64,000 nt of DNA from Anaerolineae bacterium (GCA_019637635.1 JAHBVI010000015.1:1-64000); one strand, 5' to 3'; shown: positions 55,701-63,781, counted from the stretch's first letter. Made by a program: numbers and translations. The notes: generated from the sequence alone by a model not told the origin.

Positions 55701-56118
55701 TTTGGAAGGAGACATTCACCATTTGAATGTAATGATTGGGGCCAACGTCGCCAATGGTATCGGGAGGCGTGAACCCATCGGTGCCCAACCCCTCAAAGGT
55801 GAGCAGGGGGTCGGGGGTGCGGCCATTATTCTGGCTAAAGGGGACAAGGGTGTCCGGGCCAATCTTGGTGCTGGATTCGCCGAGACCTTCACCAAGCCAC
55901 AGCATGTCAACTTCACGGTTGAGCAAAGGCGGCTGGGAAACAGGCGCCAGGTCGCGGACGGCGGGGCTTAGTTGGGGATATACCGGCTCGCTGACATCAA
56001 AGACGATTTCAGCTTTAGCCGTTGGGGTTGTGTCTGCATTGATTTTGGCATTCATTACAAAAAATGTGCCAAATACAAAAAGAACCAGGATAAACCAGAT
56101 TTTCCAGGCAAGTTTCAT
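52732..56118 (-). CDS. Large secreted P-domain and NEW3-like repeat protein
   Basis: 1128 aa. N-terminal signal/anchor (WKIWFILVLFVFGTFFVM). A large N-terminal beta region (about 80-570) contains many aromatic/Gly motifs (DTIGDVGPNHYIQMVNV, WGDYSGLAVDP), probably a propeller. An Fn3-like domain (about 590-690) is followed by a P domain with TWVGDLRFAV and DRPGVPASTFGCSGDN like the M36 protease. Two NEW3-type domains (VVYTLSITNTGSVSDTFDL; VVTYTVHITNTGNAADSFTL) precede the C-terminus TIYLPIILKP, a motif I associate with secreted proteins of this group. No catalytic motif found. GGAGG 9 bases before ATG 56118. Nearly free of the octamer. Confidence 0.75.
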   Translation of the reverse strand: MKLAWKIWFILVLFVFGTFFVMNAKINADTTPTAKAEIVFDVSEPVYPQLSPAVRDLAPVSQPPLLNREVDMLWLGEGLGESSTKIGPDTLVPFSQNNGRTPDPLLTFEGLGTDGFTPPDTIGDVGPNHYIQMVNVSFQIWDKGDPDNGIPPSIVQADTPFNALFAGFGGVCQNSNSGDPIVMYDDMADRWFMSQMGLTGGQALCIAVSTSPDPTGTYYLYAFPMPAFPDYPKYGIWPDAYFATTNTGFPNQYWAHAFDRAAMLAGNPATRQSFGNNPNLMLPADVDGPLAPPVGAPGIFYTFFHPNGNGHPGGSERLAFYEFDVDWATPANSTYTLVAELPIAAFNYTLCGFFVECVQQPGTSQLLDDIAWWPMHRLQYRNFGDYAAMVGNFTVDGDGANHGGIRWFEVRKTGSTYALHQEGTHFPDSNTRWMGSIAMDGSGNIALGYSVSSNTTIPSIRYVTRRLSDPLGTLNAEASMWVGTGVQTSIERWGDYSGLAVDPVDNCTFWYTTEYHDINDGGFNWNTRVGIFRVPECTGGLGPDFSMALSPNTLEICAPDSASVDVNFNWFEGYDAPVALNAVGVPAGYSASFSVNPVMTPTVTSELSLLNVGAVTPGAYDVDIVGIGSPTPTHTATLQLNLFDGIPGAPTLLTPANGATNIPVTPDFSWNAVSGAAAYTLELADDINFNNIIYTTTVSDPSHTLPGANALAYNTWHYWRVTASNACGSGVISPQFRFRTVEQPATFCATPNLAIPDNNPTGVSHTMNIPASANILDVDIYVKATHTWVGDLRFAVSHNATNATIIDRPGVPASTFGCSGDNYDVTVNDEGPDGNIETQCATNPAISGDRVGGDPPNSSLLAAYDGMDISGDWTITVSDHAGSDIGTLVEWCVVPTLEASGGGVDLSPDQDGSGAPGSVVVYTLSITNTGSVSDTFDLTVDAQWATMLSASSISLDAGAVGTFTAEVSVPGNAAAGDVGLSLVTATSQSDGSVSDDAFLTTTATELRDVTLSADPDALSGEPGAVVTYTVHITNTGNAADSFTLGMSGNAWMTHVEPLTVTLAAGEGTAVQVTVHIPGDAANGDDDTVTITAVSDNDPSATASVDLTTTASVPVEPGYTIYLPIILKP

Positions 56119-56233
56119 ATGAATTTTCCTCCAATAGTTTTTCATATCCCTTGGGGTTTAGGATATTTCATTAAGCGGGGCCGCGGCGCCTATCCTCAAC
56201 CCTGAGGTGGGGAAGCCAATTGCCTTGACTTCG

Positions 56234-56266
56234 CTATATACAATCTTTGAGTTCGGGTTTTTCCAT
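56234..56266 (-). CDS. Possible 10-aa leader peptide
   Basis: MEKPELKDCI followed by TAG, with AAGGAG eight bases before the ATG. It lies upstream of the large secreted gene in the 56119-56362 gap. It could be a real upstream peptide or a chance ORF; no attenuator-like hairpin follows clearly. Confidence 0.3.
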   Translation of the reverse strand: MEKPELKDCI

Positions 56267-56362
56267 AGGCAGGCTCTCCTTATGGGTTCAGATAGAGAAT
56301 TCGGATATGTATATCATACCATTTGGCCTGTTATCATGCACGTCTGATGCTACACCGGGCGC

Positions 56363-57391
56363 TTATCGCATCAGAAAACTGGTGAGCATTTGTTTGGCGT
56401 TTTCCAGGTCGGGCAGCGCATCTACCAGTTGTAGTTGGATGTTTAACTCGTCGGCCAACGGCCGTAAAAACGCGGCCACCTCTTCTGAACTGGTGCGGAT
56501 AAAACCGGGGCGCAGCCGCTGTCGGGCTAATGTCAACCCTACTTTCAGGGGCATGGTTCCCCACATTTCGTCTATAGAAGTTTCGGCAATCATTGTCTCT
56601 GAGCCGATGATCATGCCGCTGCTCGGTTCTATGATCAGGAGCATGTAGGGGAAATACGGCCGTTCCTGTTCCGCTCGCACCGACGCCGGCGTCCAGAAAA
56701 AGTCTACATCAATGCGGCCCATGGTCGGCGGCAGGTTCCGCAGAAATTCCATGGCCCGCTTATCAAAGTAGATAGAGACGGGTCGGGAGGTTGGAGGCGT
56801 GATCTGGCGCTTTTCGTTGTGCCATACCCATTTGTTCCCTTGTTTTGTGGGTACCCGCACCAGATATTCTTCTTCATCTGCGTCCAACAACGCCGGGTCA
56901 TCTTCCAGGCGGGCGGCCATCTCCAGCATTTGTTCCAGAGCATGGGCCAGGAAGCGGGCTTCTACGGCCGTGAGATACCAGGGAACCATACCCGGTGCAT
57001 AACTCTGGAACTGGGGCCATGCCTGTTTGCCACGGTACTTCAACCCCAACTGCTTGATCACGTCCCGGTCTTTTGGATGCAGCGTGTTCCGGTCTTCAAA
57101 AGAGGCTTGTAACTGCGGCGTATTGAGTACCATATCGGGCGTCAGGTACGGCCCGGCATATTGCATCCGCCAAAAACCGGCCAACCCCTGTTCCCCCAGA
57201 TATACCGCCACGGCCAGATGTTCACCCAAACTGCCCATGACGCTGACAAAACCCAATTCGCCCGTTTCCGGGTTTTGTATGCCAAAAATATCGGTCTCTT
57301 CCATCCATTCCCAGGGCGCTGCCTCTTTTACCCGATCCATCAAGGCATACAGGTGACGCCACTCGGTTTCTGTGGGAGTCGTTTCTTTCAT
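56363..57391 (-). CDS. DUF6930/DUF7309-like protein of unknown function
   Basis: 342 aa. WEWMEETDIFGIQNPETGE, ERPYFPYMLLIIEPSSGMII and RPGFIRTSSEEVAAFLRPLA recall DUF6930/DUF7309 proteins. No membrane segment. Start 57391 has GAGGAAT upstream. An alternative ATG at 57403 would overlap the aminotransferase stop as ATGA. Function unknown. Confidence 0.75.
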   Translation of the reverse strand: MKETTPTETEWRHLYALMDRVKEAAPWEWMEETDIFGIQNPETGELGFVSVMGSLGEHLAVAVYLGEQGLAGFWRMQYAGPYLTPDMVLNTPQLQASFEDRNTLHPKDRDVIKQLGLKYRGKQAWPQFQSYAPGMVPWYLTAVEARFLAHALEQMLEMAARLEDDPALLDADEEEYLVRVPTKQGNKWVWHNEKRQITPPTSRPVSIYFDKRAMEFLRNLPPTMGRIDVDFFWTPASVRAEQERPYFPYMLLIIEPSSGMIIGSETMIAETSIDEMWGTMPLKVGLTLARQRLRPGFIRTSSEEVAAFLRPLADELNIQLQLVDALPDLENAKQMLTSFLMR

Positions 57392-57399
57392 TCTATTCC

Positions 57400-58590
57400 T
57401 CATGGAGACCTGACAGGTTTTGCAAACCTGTCAGGTCTGAACGATTGTTGCAGCCGCCGGGCGGCTTCTTCCAGGGTGGGCTGCGATTTACAGAAGGCAA
57501 ATCGTGCCAGCCGCGCCCCGTCGGCGGGGTTGTGGTAAAAAGCGCTGGGCGGAATGGCGGCTACGCCTACTTCGGTCGTCAGGTAACGGCAGAAGGCGAC
57601 ATCATCGGCAAAACCCAGGCCGCTAATATCCACTATGACAAAGTAGGTGCCGGCCGGGGAGATGGGCGGCAAACCGGCAGCGGCTAACACTTGCATCAGA
57701 AAGTCTCGTTTGCTCTGGTAATCTTGAGCCAGGTGTGTGTAAAAGCCAGTGTCTGTTGCCAGGGCGACGGCGGCGGCCTCTTGCAAGGGGGCGGCGCCGC
57801 AGAAGGTCATAAACTGGTGCGTGCGGAAGGCGGCGCGCAGTAAATCGGGGTGGGCAATGACCCAACCAATTTTCCAGCCGGTGACGCTGAACGTTTTGCC
57901 CAGGCTGGAAATGGTGAGGGTACGGCCGTCCATGCCGGGTTGTTGGGCCAGCAGGTGGTGAGTACGGCCGTCAAACACAATATGCTCATACACCTCATCC
58001 GCCAGCGCCAATACGTCATGCTCCTGGCACAGGTCGGCGATGATGCCCAACTCCTCGCGGCTAAATACCTTGCCGGTGGGGTTATGCGGCGTATTGACAA
58101 CAATCAACTTTGTTTTAGGGGTAAAAAGCGCCGCCAATGCTTCGCGGTCAATGCGCCAGTCTGGCTGGCGCAGCGTGTAAAAACGGGGAACCCCGCCGGC
58201 CATGAGGACATCGGGCACATAGGAATCATAAAACGGCTCAAACAGGATGACTTCATCGCCGGGATTCACCAACCCTAAAATGGCGGCGCACAATGCTTCG
58301 GTCGCGCCGTGTGTCACCAGGATTTCCTGGTCGGGGTCGGCGCCCAGCCCGTAGTGGCGTTTCATTTTGGCGGCAATGGCTTGTTTGAGGGACGGACGGC
58401 CGTAGCTGGGCGCATACTGGTTCACGTCGGCGGCAATCGCTTCCCTGGCCGCCTCCTTCAGAAAATCGGGCGCGGCAAAATCTGGGAATCCCTGCCCCAG
58501 GTTGACGGCCTGGTGTTGGACGGCCAGTGCCGTCATTTCGGCAAAAATAGTGACACCAAAGTGTTGGATACGGTTTGCCAGGTAAGACAT
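57400..58590 (-). CDS. PLP-dependent class I/II aminotransferase
   Basis: 396 aa. NLGQGFPDFAAPDFLKEAA, YGRPSLKQAIA, NTPHNPTGKVF, ADEVYEHI and the PLP lysine in SSLGKTFSVTGWKIGW place it in the kynurenine/methionine aminotransferase group (YbdL-like). The last residues, FRPDRFAKPVRSP, are encoded by an AGACCTGACAGG palindrome, and the stop overlaps the next gene region. Original C-terminus was probably a few residues shorter. Confidence 0.92.
   Translation of the reverse strand: MSYLANRIQHFGVTIFAEMTALAVQHQAVNLGQGFPDFAAPDFLKEAAREAIAADVNQYAPSYGRPSLKQAIAAKMKRHYGLGADPDQEILVTHGATEALCAAILGLVNPGDEVILFEPFYDSYVPDVLMAGGVPRFYTLRQPDWRIDREALAALFTPKTKLIVVNTPHNPTGKVFSREELGIIADLCQEHDVLALADEVYEHIVFDGRTHHLLAQQPGMDGRTLTISSLGKTFSVTGWKIGWVIAHPDLLRAAFRTHQFMTFCGAAPLQEAAAVALATDTGFYTHLAQDYQSKRDFLMQVLAAAGLPPISPAGTYFVIVDISGLGFADDVAFCRYLTTEVGVAAIPPSAFYHNPADGARLARFAFCKSQPTLEEAARRLQQSFRPDRFAKPVRSP
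57406..57438. repeat. AGACC...GGTCT hairpin within the aminotransferase 3' end
   Basis: 15-bp perfect arms AGACCTGACAGGTTT / AAACCTGTCAGGTCT with a TGC loop. The identical arms recur at 59688-59720 with loop CCA. Confidence 0.92.
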
Positions 58591-58690
58591 AGGATTGTGT
58601 TCAGGTGTTCAAGTGTTTACGTGATTACGTTAACACATCAGCACGTGAATTGTGGCTGAGTTACGGCCGTTTGGCAACCCATTGTTTAGT

Positions 58691-58754
58691 AGTGCCAGGC
58701 AAGGGGCAGCACCATTTTGATTGACCACTGCCGCACAGCCCCTTGCCTGGCACT
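58691..58754. repeat. 63-bp inverted-repeat element, copy 3
   Basis: 17-bp perfect arms AGTGCCAGGCAAGGGGC / GCCCCTTGCCTGGCACT around a core with TTTTGATTGACC, similar to copy 2 and in the same orientation. Located between divergent genes. A GTGTTCAGGTGTTCAAGTG piece like the 13996 hairpin arm precedes it at about 58597. Confidence 0.9.
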
Positions 58755-58806
58755 GCTCGCGTGCAACCTTGCTTGATACGGTTAATTCCTCTTTAATAGT
58801 GTCCCC

Positions 58807-59112
58807 ATGCTCAAACTACTCTTGATTACCATTGGCATCTGGCTGACAACCGTCATTTTTATCCTGTTTGCGATTGGCGTGACGGCCGCTTTGACGGCCG
58901 ATGTGTCCGCAGCGGGCATGAACATCCCGCTATTGTGCCTGGGCACGGTGGCCGTCTTCACGGTGGCGGCCGATACGTTCTTGCTGGCGCGTATGGCGCA
59001 GCGGGTGGAGGATGATGGGCTGCGGCGGCTGTGGATTGGCGCGTTTTTGGTGCTGCAATTGGGCACGGTTTCGTTTTTGATGCTCATGGCGCTGGTTGTG
59101 CTAAACCGGTAA
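58807..59112 (+). CDS. Small membrane protein, unknown
   Basis: 101 aa with about three hydrophobic helices (LLLITIGIWLTTVIFILFAI; LLCLGTVAVFTVAADTFLL; IGAFLVLQLGTVSFLMLMAL). No family recognised. The TAATAGTGTCCCC upstream has no clear ribosome site. Confidence 0.55.
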   Translation: MLKLLLITIGIWLTTVIFILFAIGVTAALTADVSAAGMNIPLLCLGTVAVFTVAADTFLLARMAQRVEDDGLRRLWIGAFLVLQLGTVSFLMLMALVVLNR

Positions 59113-59190
59113 TCCGTTGTCGGATTTCGAGCTTGTTTCCCTTTGTCCCTCCTGGGGTGTTTTGGATACAATCCCCCATCTCGAAATTTT

Positions 59191-59223
59191 AGACCCGAAG
59201 GGTTTCAAAAACCCTTCGGGTCT
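59191..59223 (+). repeat. AGACCCGAAGGG hairpin
   Basis: 15-bp perfect arms AGACCCGAAGGGTTT / AAACCCTTCGGGTCT with loop CAA, followed by TCATT, just 25 bp before the next start codon. Same family as 57406 and 59688; could regulate the downstream membrane gene. Confidence 0.9.
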
Positions 59224-59248
59224 TCATTCAAAAGGAAGAAGAGTTTTT

Positions 59249-59680
59249 ATGAGCAAGAGCAAAACACGCAAGCGCCCGGCGCATCAGCCGCATGGGCAAT
59301 CTGGCAACAATCACAAACCAACGGCCGTAGCCGCCCCTGCCCGCCAACGCACACCGTTGATCACGGCCGTGATCGTCCTCATCTTTCTGCATGGCGCGCT
59401 GTTCACACTGCTGGCCTGGAGCGACCTGCGCACCAATAACATCAAAGTGGCTTCCCTGTACATGCCCCTGCTGTTCATCACCTCGGCGGCAGATGTGATT
59501 GCCGCCGCCGCCCTGTGGTATTGGAAGCGCTGGGGATTCCAGCTTTACGTGGCGTCTACTCTGGTGATGGCTACGGCCGGGCTGATGAACACCGGCTACA
59601 TCCTGGTGCTGTTTGCCAGTCTCCTGCCCGCCATCATCGCCGCCTACATCTTCCTGCCCAAACAACATCTGTTTGATTGA
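59249..59680 (+). CDS. Four-helix membrane protein, unknown
   Basis: 143 aa. A basic hydrophilic N-terminus (MSKSKTRKRPAHQPHG) then four hydrophobic segments (LITAVIVLIFLHGALFTLLA onward to LFASLLPAIIAAYIFLP). AAAGGAAGAAGAG ribosome site. No family recognised; it resembles small uncharacterised membrane proteins. Confidence 0.65.
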   Translation: MSKSKTRKRPAHQPHGQSGNNHKPTAVAAPARQRTPLITAVIVLIFLHGALFTLLAWSDLRTNNIKVASLYMPLLFITSAADVIAAAALWYWKRWGFQLYVASTLVMATAGLMNTGYILVLFASLLPAIIAAYIFLPKQHLFD

Positions 59681-59687
59681 TACGCGC

Positions 59688-59720
59688 AGACCTGACAGGT
59701 TTCCAAAACCTGTCAGGTCT
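59688..59720 (+). terminator. AGACCTGACAGG hairpin
   Basis: 15-bp perfect arms AGACCTGACAGGTTT / AAACCTGTCAGGTCT, loop CCA, followed by TTG. Starts 8 bp after the membrane gene stop. Probably its terminator. The following 59721-59919 shows no convincing gene. Confidence 0.75.
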
Positions 59721-59919
59721 TGTCCCAACCCGTGTCCCTTATTCAGCCCATCGTTTACAGTGTGCCGCCCCGGTCACGGCCGTTTGCCGCCTTCCCTGCC
59801 GCCAATATCCCCTTCATGCTCAGCATCTACTATAGGAGCGTCAAATCGTCCAAGAATTTGGCTTCGTCCTTTTTTGTTTTTCAGGTTGACCGAAGTCTAT
59901 GGTCAGAAGGTTGGAAGAG

Positions 59920-60477
59920 ATGGAAACAATTGAAATGAGCCAGGATATCCCCGCTTGGGCAAAACAACGAATCCTCCCAGATGATGCCGATTTTTTGGAA
60001 GTACGCCAGTTGCATCGTCTGGGTAGAACGCAAATCCAGTTACCCAACCTTAAAGAGCTAAAAGGCTGGGCTAAGTCTCATGGCTGGCCGACACCCATAT
60101 TTGGTTTTAAGAATGCATTTATCACCAGGCTGTTCGAAAGTAATGAGACCTTTTCACTGGCGCTCAAGGAAAGCGGTATCATCATTCATATTCCCATCAA
60201 AGAACACACCCTTACGATTGAAACGCTCAAGGAATTGGATGCGCTGTATGAGGAAAGGGAAGACAAAGGCCCCCTTGGGCAACGTCCTACTCGCTGGGGA
60301 ACCCTGGTCAGTAGGCTGCGGGAGATACGTCACCTTGTCGAAGCGGGCGTTAGGGTGAACGTTGAAGGAACCCAGACGGTTCTGACCTCGTGGCAGAGCT
60401 TCTACGACTGGGCGCATGGGCGTTACCATATGCTTGAGGATGGTTACGACAGTTGGATAGGTGATGACGAGTCATAA
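59920..60477 (+). CDS. Hypothetical protein
   Basis: 185 aa from METIEMSQD (start could be 59935). DADFLEVRQLHRLGRTQIQL, WAKSHGWPTPIFG, IHIPIKEHTLTIETLKELD, LVSRLREIRHLVEAGV and SFYDWAHGRYHMLEDGYDSW. No signal peptide or membrane helix, no recognised domain. Its codon use and lack of the octamer suggest a recent arrival, but this is an impression. Confidence 0.6.
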   Translation: METIEMSQDIPAWAKQRILPDDADFLEVRQLHRLGRTQIQLPNLKELKGWAKSHGWPTPIFGFKNAFITRLFESNETFSLALKESGIIIHIPIKEHTLTIETLKELDALYEEREDKGPLGQRPTRWGTLVSRLREIRHLVEAGVRVNVEGTQTVLTSWQSFYDWAHGRYHMLEDGYDSWIGDDES

Positions 60478-60507
60478 AGGCCGGACGTTGAACTGCTAGA
60501 GGTAATC

Positions 60508-60565
60508 AGTAAACGGTAATCAGTTTCACACCGAATACCGTTTACCGTTCACCGAATACCGATTT
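60508..60565. repeat. CGGTAATCAGT/CCGTTTACCG heptamer repeat
   Basis: Degenerate heptamers AATCAGT, AAACGGT, then ACCGTTT, ACCGTTC, ACCGAAT, ACCGATT, in two partly complementary halves between the hypothetical protein and the MBL hydrolase. Confidence 0.75.
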
Positions 60566-60570
60566 CCACC

Positions 60571-61539
60571 ATGAATCCCTTTCGCATTGAATTACCCACC
60601 CCTTTTGATGTTGGTTCGGTGAATGTATACCTTTTCACCGAACCGGAGCCTGTGCTGGTAGATACCGGCGTGGATTCAGACGAAAGTTGGGCAGCATTGC
60701 AAGACGGGTTGGCGGCGCATGGCCTGGCAGTGGCCGATTTGCAGCGGGTGGTGATCACTCATGCCCACGTAGACCATTTTGGCGCGGCGGCCCGGCTGAC
60801 CGCTCATGGCGACGCCCAAATTTACATTGCCGATCTGGGGTATGAGTGGCTGGTGGCTCCTAAACGGAAGTGGGCGCAGCGGATTGACTTTTACCGCGAC
60901 TATTTTTTGGGTCCTTGCGGCCTTTCTCCCCAGGCGCAGCAAATGGTTTTGGCGTACATGACCTTTGCGGCCAAAAGCTCCACGCCGGTAGCCCCGGAAC
61001 GTATTACCACCTTCACAGCAGGCGACCAACTGCTGATGGGGGGGCTGGATTGGAAGGTGCTGCACATGCCCGGCCACGCCAGCCACCAGACCTGCTTTTA
61101 CCAGGCAACCACGCGCCAGTTCATCAGCGCCGATATGCTGCTGCACAAAGCGCCCACGCCCATTGTGGAAGAGCCGCCGGATGGAAAAACAAGACGGCCG
61201 TCCCTCCCCCTCCTCCTCAATTCTTTCACCATTCTCGAAGGGCTGGACATCGCCATCGCCTATCCCGGTCACGGCCCGCTCATTCACAACCCGCACGAAC
61301 TCATCCAGCAGCAGCGCCAGCGCATTGAGGCGCGTAAACAAGAAGCCCTCAACCACATCCGGCAAGGTTGCCAGTCCGTCATTGAGTTGGTCAACCTCAT
61401 GTACGCCCATTACCCCGAAAACGGCCGTATCGCCGGCCTGTGGATGGTCGTCGGTTATCTGGATTTGCTCAAGGCGGAAGGGGCGATTGAGGAGCGCGAA
61501 GTAGGGGGCATTTGGCGTTATTTTGTAAAAGGAGATTAG
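60571..61539 (+). CDS. MBL-fold metallohydrolase
   Basis: 322 aa. Metal motif THAHVDHFG (HxHxDH) with downstream His in MPGHASHQ, Asp in SADMLL and His in YPGHGPLI. The C-terminal part (about 250-320) is a winged-helix-like region (GLWMVVGYLDLLKAEGAIEERE). Reminiscent of hydroxyacylglutathione hydrolase-like or LACTB2-type proteins; substrate unknown. Followed by a thioesterase and an acyl-CoA synthetase, so an acyl-thioester role is possible. Confidence 0.9.
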   Translation: MNPFRIELPTPFDVGSVNVYLFTEPEPVLVDTGVDSDESWAALQDGLAAHGLAVADLQRVVITHAHVDHFGAAARLTAHGDAQIYIADLGYEWLVAPKRKWAQRIDFYRDYFLGPCGLSPQAQQMVLAYMTFAAKSSTPVAPERITTFTAGDQLLMGGLDWKVLHMPGHASHQTCFYQATTRQFISADMLLHKAPTPIVEEPPDGKTRRPSLPLLLNSFTILEGLDIAIAYPGHGPLIHNPHELIQQQRQRIEARKQEALNHIRQGCQSVIELVNLMYAHYPENGRIAGLWMVVGYLDLLKAEGAIEEREVGGIWRYFVKGD

Positions 61540-61547
61540 CTGCCATG

Positions 61548-61580
61548 AGACATCCGATTTTTTCAAAAAATCGGATGTCT
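61548..61580 (+). repeat. AGACATCCG hairpin
   Basis: 16-bp perfect arms AGACATCCGATTTTTT / AAAAAATCGGATGTCT around one C. It sits 10 bp before the thioesterase ATG, so it could block its ribosome site or act as a terminator (T run within arm). Shares AGAC...GTCT ends with the other family members. Confidence 0.9.
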
Positions 61581-61590
61581 GGCACACACC

Positions 61591-62094
61591 ATGAAAGACA
61601 TCCTCAAATCCCTCACCCTGCCCCAACTGGAACAACTGCCGCTCACCTACCGCGCCACCGTCACGGACGGCCATCTGGACTTGATGGGACACATGAATGT
61701 GCGCCATTACCTGGGCTTTTTTGACGACGCCACCTGGCATCTTTTTGCCAGCTTTGGTATGGATCACCCCTATTACACCACCAGCGGCAATGGCTCTTTT
61801 GCTTTGCAGCAGTTCATCTTTTATCTAACAGAGGTGCGCACGGATGAAACCATTGGGATACGGTCGAGATTGTACGGCCGTAACGACAAACGCATCCACT
61901 TCTGCCACTTCATGATCAACGAAAGCACCGGCCAATTGGCCGCCACCGTGGAAATGCTCGGCTCCCACGCCAACCTCACGCTCCGCCGCACCTCCCCCTT
62001 CCCACCCGCCATCGCTGCCCGCATTGATACCCTCCTGGCGGAGCATACCCGTCTTGATTGGCCTACACCTTTGTGTGGCGCTATAAGTTTGTAG
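61591..62094 (+). CDS. Acyl-CoA thioesterase (hot-dog fold)
   Basis: 167 aa. TVTDGHLDLMGHMNVRHYLG is the 4HBT active-site pattern (D...GH.N). The remaining length fits one hot-dog domain. Likely releases acyl groups from CoA and is placed between MBL hydrolase and acyl-CoA synthetase. Followed by a 55-bp imperfect hairpin. Confidence 0.88.
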   Translation: MKDILKSLTLPQLEQLPLTYRATVTDGHLDLMGHMNVRHYLGFFDDATWHLFASFGMDHPYYTTSGNGSFALQQFIFYLTEVRTDETIGIRSRLYGRNDKRIHFCHFMINESTGQLAATVEMLGSHANLTLRRTSPFPPAIAARIDTLLAEHTRLDWPTPLCGAISL

Positions 62095-62141
62095 TAGGCG
62101 ATTTATCGCCATAAAAGGGCAATAAATTGCCTACTACAAAC
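62087..62141. repeat. Imperfect hairpin between the thioesterase and acyl-CoA synthetase genes
   Basis: GTTTGTAGTAGGC at 62087-62099 pairs with GCCTACTACAAAC ending 62141, with two mismatches further in and an ATAAAAG loop. Includes the last codons of the thioesterase gene. Confidence 0.85.
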
Positions 62142-62155
62142 AAGAGAGGAGAACT

Positions 62156-63781
62156 ATGAACGGCCTGATGATGGATTACCAGTTGACGCTGGATCGCATT
62201 TTGGAACATGCCAGCCGCGTCAGCCCGCACAAGCGTATCAGCACCTTGCAGCCCGATGGCTCGCTACACCGCTACACCTACGCCGACCTGCACGGCCGTG
62301 TCCGACGGCTGGCCAAGGCCCTGGTCAATCTGGGTGTGCAGCCGGGCGACCGGGTGGCGACCTTTGCCTGGAACAACTTCCAACACCTGGAACTGTATTA
62401 CGCCATTCCCGGCGCGGGCGCGGTCTGCCACACCCTCAACATTCGCCTCTTCCCGGAGCAGTTGGCCTACATCGTCAACCACGCCGAAGACAAGGTTGTG
62501 TTTGTGGAAGGCTCACTGCTGCCACTGTACGAACGGGTGGCCCACGAAATTGATTGTGTGCAGCATTACGTCTTGTTTAATGCCCCCCGCGACGTGCAAA
62601 CAAAACTGCCCAATGTCCTGTTTTATGAGGATTTGATCGAGAGCAGCAACGAGGCATTTACCTGGCGCAGCACCGATGAACAGATGGCCGCCGGGTTGTG
62701 TTACACCAGCGGCACGACCGGCGAACCCAAAGGTGCGCTCTACAGCCACCGCTCCATGTATTTACACGCCATGGGCGCGGGCCAGGCCAATGCCCTGGGT
62801 GTGAAGGAAACGGATGTGGTGCTGCCCGTTGTGCCCCAGTTTCACGCCATGGCCTGGGGCTTGCCCTACGCCTGCGCCGCTGCCGGGGCGGAAATCATCA
62901 TGCCCGGTCTGCATTTGAAGGCGGAGCCGCTGGCCCGCCTGATTGAAGAAGAGCGCGTTACCATTGCCGCCGGGGTACCCACTATTTGGACGGGGCTGTA
63001 CCATGAATTGAAAAACAACCCGCGTGATATTTCCTGCGTCCGGGCGCTGGTGGTGGGCGGCTCGGCCATGCCCCGCGCCCTGACAAAGGCGTATGAGAGC
63101 GAGTTGGGCGTGAATGTGCTGCACGCCTGGGGCATGACGGAGATGTCGCCGTTGGGCAGTGTGTGTAACCTGAGCAGCCAACACGCCAGCCTGTCTGACG
63201 AGGAAAAATGGGACATCAAAGCCAAACAGGGCTACCCGATTTGTGGCGTGGAGATGCGCATTGTGGATGAGGTGGGGAAGGAGTTGCCGTGGGACGGCCG
63301 TCAGATGGGCGAATTACAGGTGCGCGGGCCGTGGATCATCCGCCAGTATTTCAAGCGCCAGGTCTCGGAAGACAGTTTCACCAAAGATGGCTGGTTCCGC
63401 ACCGGGGACGTGGTGACGATGAGTCCTGACGGCTACATGCAGATCATGGACCGCACCAAAGATTTGGTGAAGTCGGGCGGCGAGTGGATTTCCACGGTGG
63501 AACTGGAAAACGCGATTATGGCCCATCCACAGGTGATGGAAGCGGCCGTGATTGCCATACCGGACGAAAAGTGGCAGGAACGGCCGTTGGCCGCCGTCGT
63601 CCCCACCCCTGATGCCCAAAACCTGACCAGCGCCGACATTACCACCTTCCTGGAAGGCAAAGTGGCCCACTGGTGGATACCGGAAACGATTATCTTCGTG
63701 GACGAAATCCCCAAGACCAGCGTCGGCAAATTCGACAAAAAAGTGCTGCGCGGCCGGTATGCGGCCGGGCAGCTTGGCTAA
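62156..63781 (+). CDS. Fatty-acid--CoA ligase (acyl-CoA synthetase)
   Basis: 541-aa ANL-superfamily enzyme activating fatty acids with ATP and CoA. AMP-binding loop [40 protein letters not shown] and the C-terminal lysine in TSVGKFDKK. The medium-chain-type spacing near [10 protein letters not shown] is typical. Starts at MNGLMMD with AGAGAGGAG. Would feed the beta-oxidation genes at 34-43 kb (inference). Confidence 0.95.
   Translation: MNGLMMDYQLTLDRILEHASRVSPHKRISTLQPDGSLHRYTYADLHGRVRRLAKALVNLGVQPGDRVATFAWNNFQHLELYYAIPGAGAVCHTLNIRLFPEQLAYIVNHAEDKVVFVEGSLLPLYERVAHEIDCVQHYVLFNAPRDVQTKLPNVLFYEDLIESSNEAFTWRSTDEQMAAGLCYTSGTTGEPKGALYSHRSMYLHAMGAGQANALGVKETDVVLPVVPQFHAMAWGLPYACAAAGAEIIMPGLHLKAEPLARLIEEERVTIAAGVPTIWTGLYHELKNNPRDISCVRALVVGGSAMPRALTKAYESELGVNVLHAWGMTEMSPLGSVCNLSSQHASLSDEEKWDIKAKQGYPICGVEMRIVDEVGKELPWDGRQMGELQVRGPWIIRQYFKRQVSEDSFTKDGWFRTGDVVTMSPDGYMQIMDRTKDLVKSGGEWISTVELENAIMAHPQVMEAAVIAIPDEKWQERPLAAVVPTPDAQNLTSADITTFLEGKVAHWWIPETIIFVDEIPKTSVGKFDKKVLRGRYAAGQLG

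Noticed and set aside
59720..59938. Small ORFs between the membrane gene and the hypothetical protein
   Set aside because: No ribosome site, inconsistent frames, no similarity I can recognise; could at most be a gene remnant.
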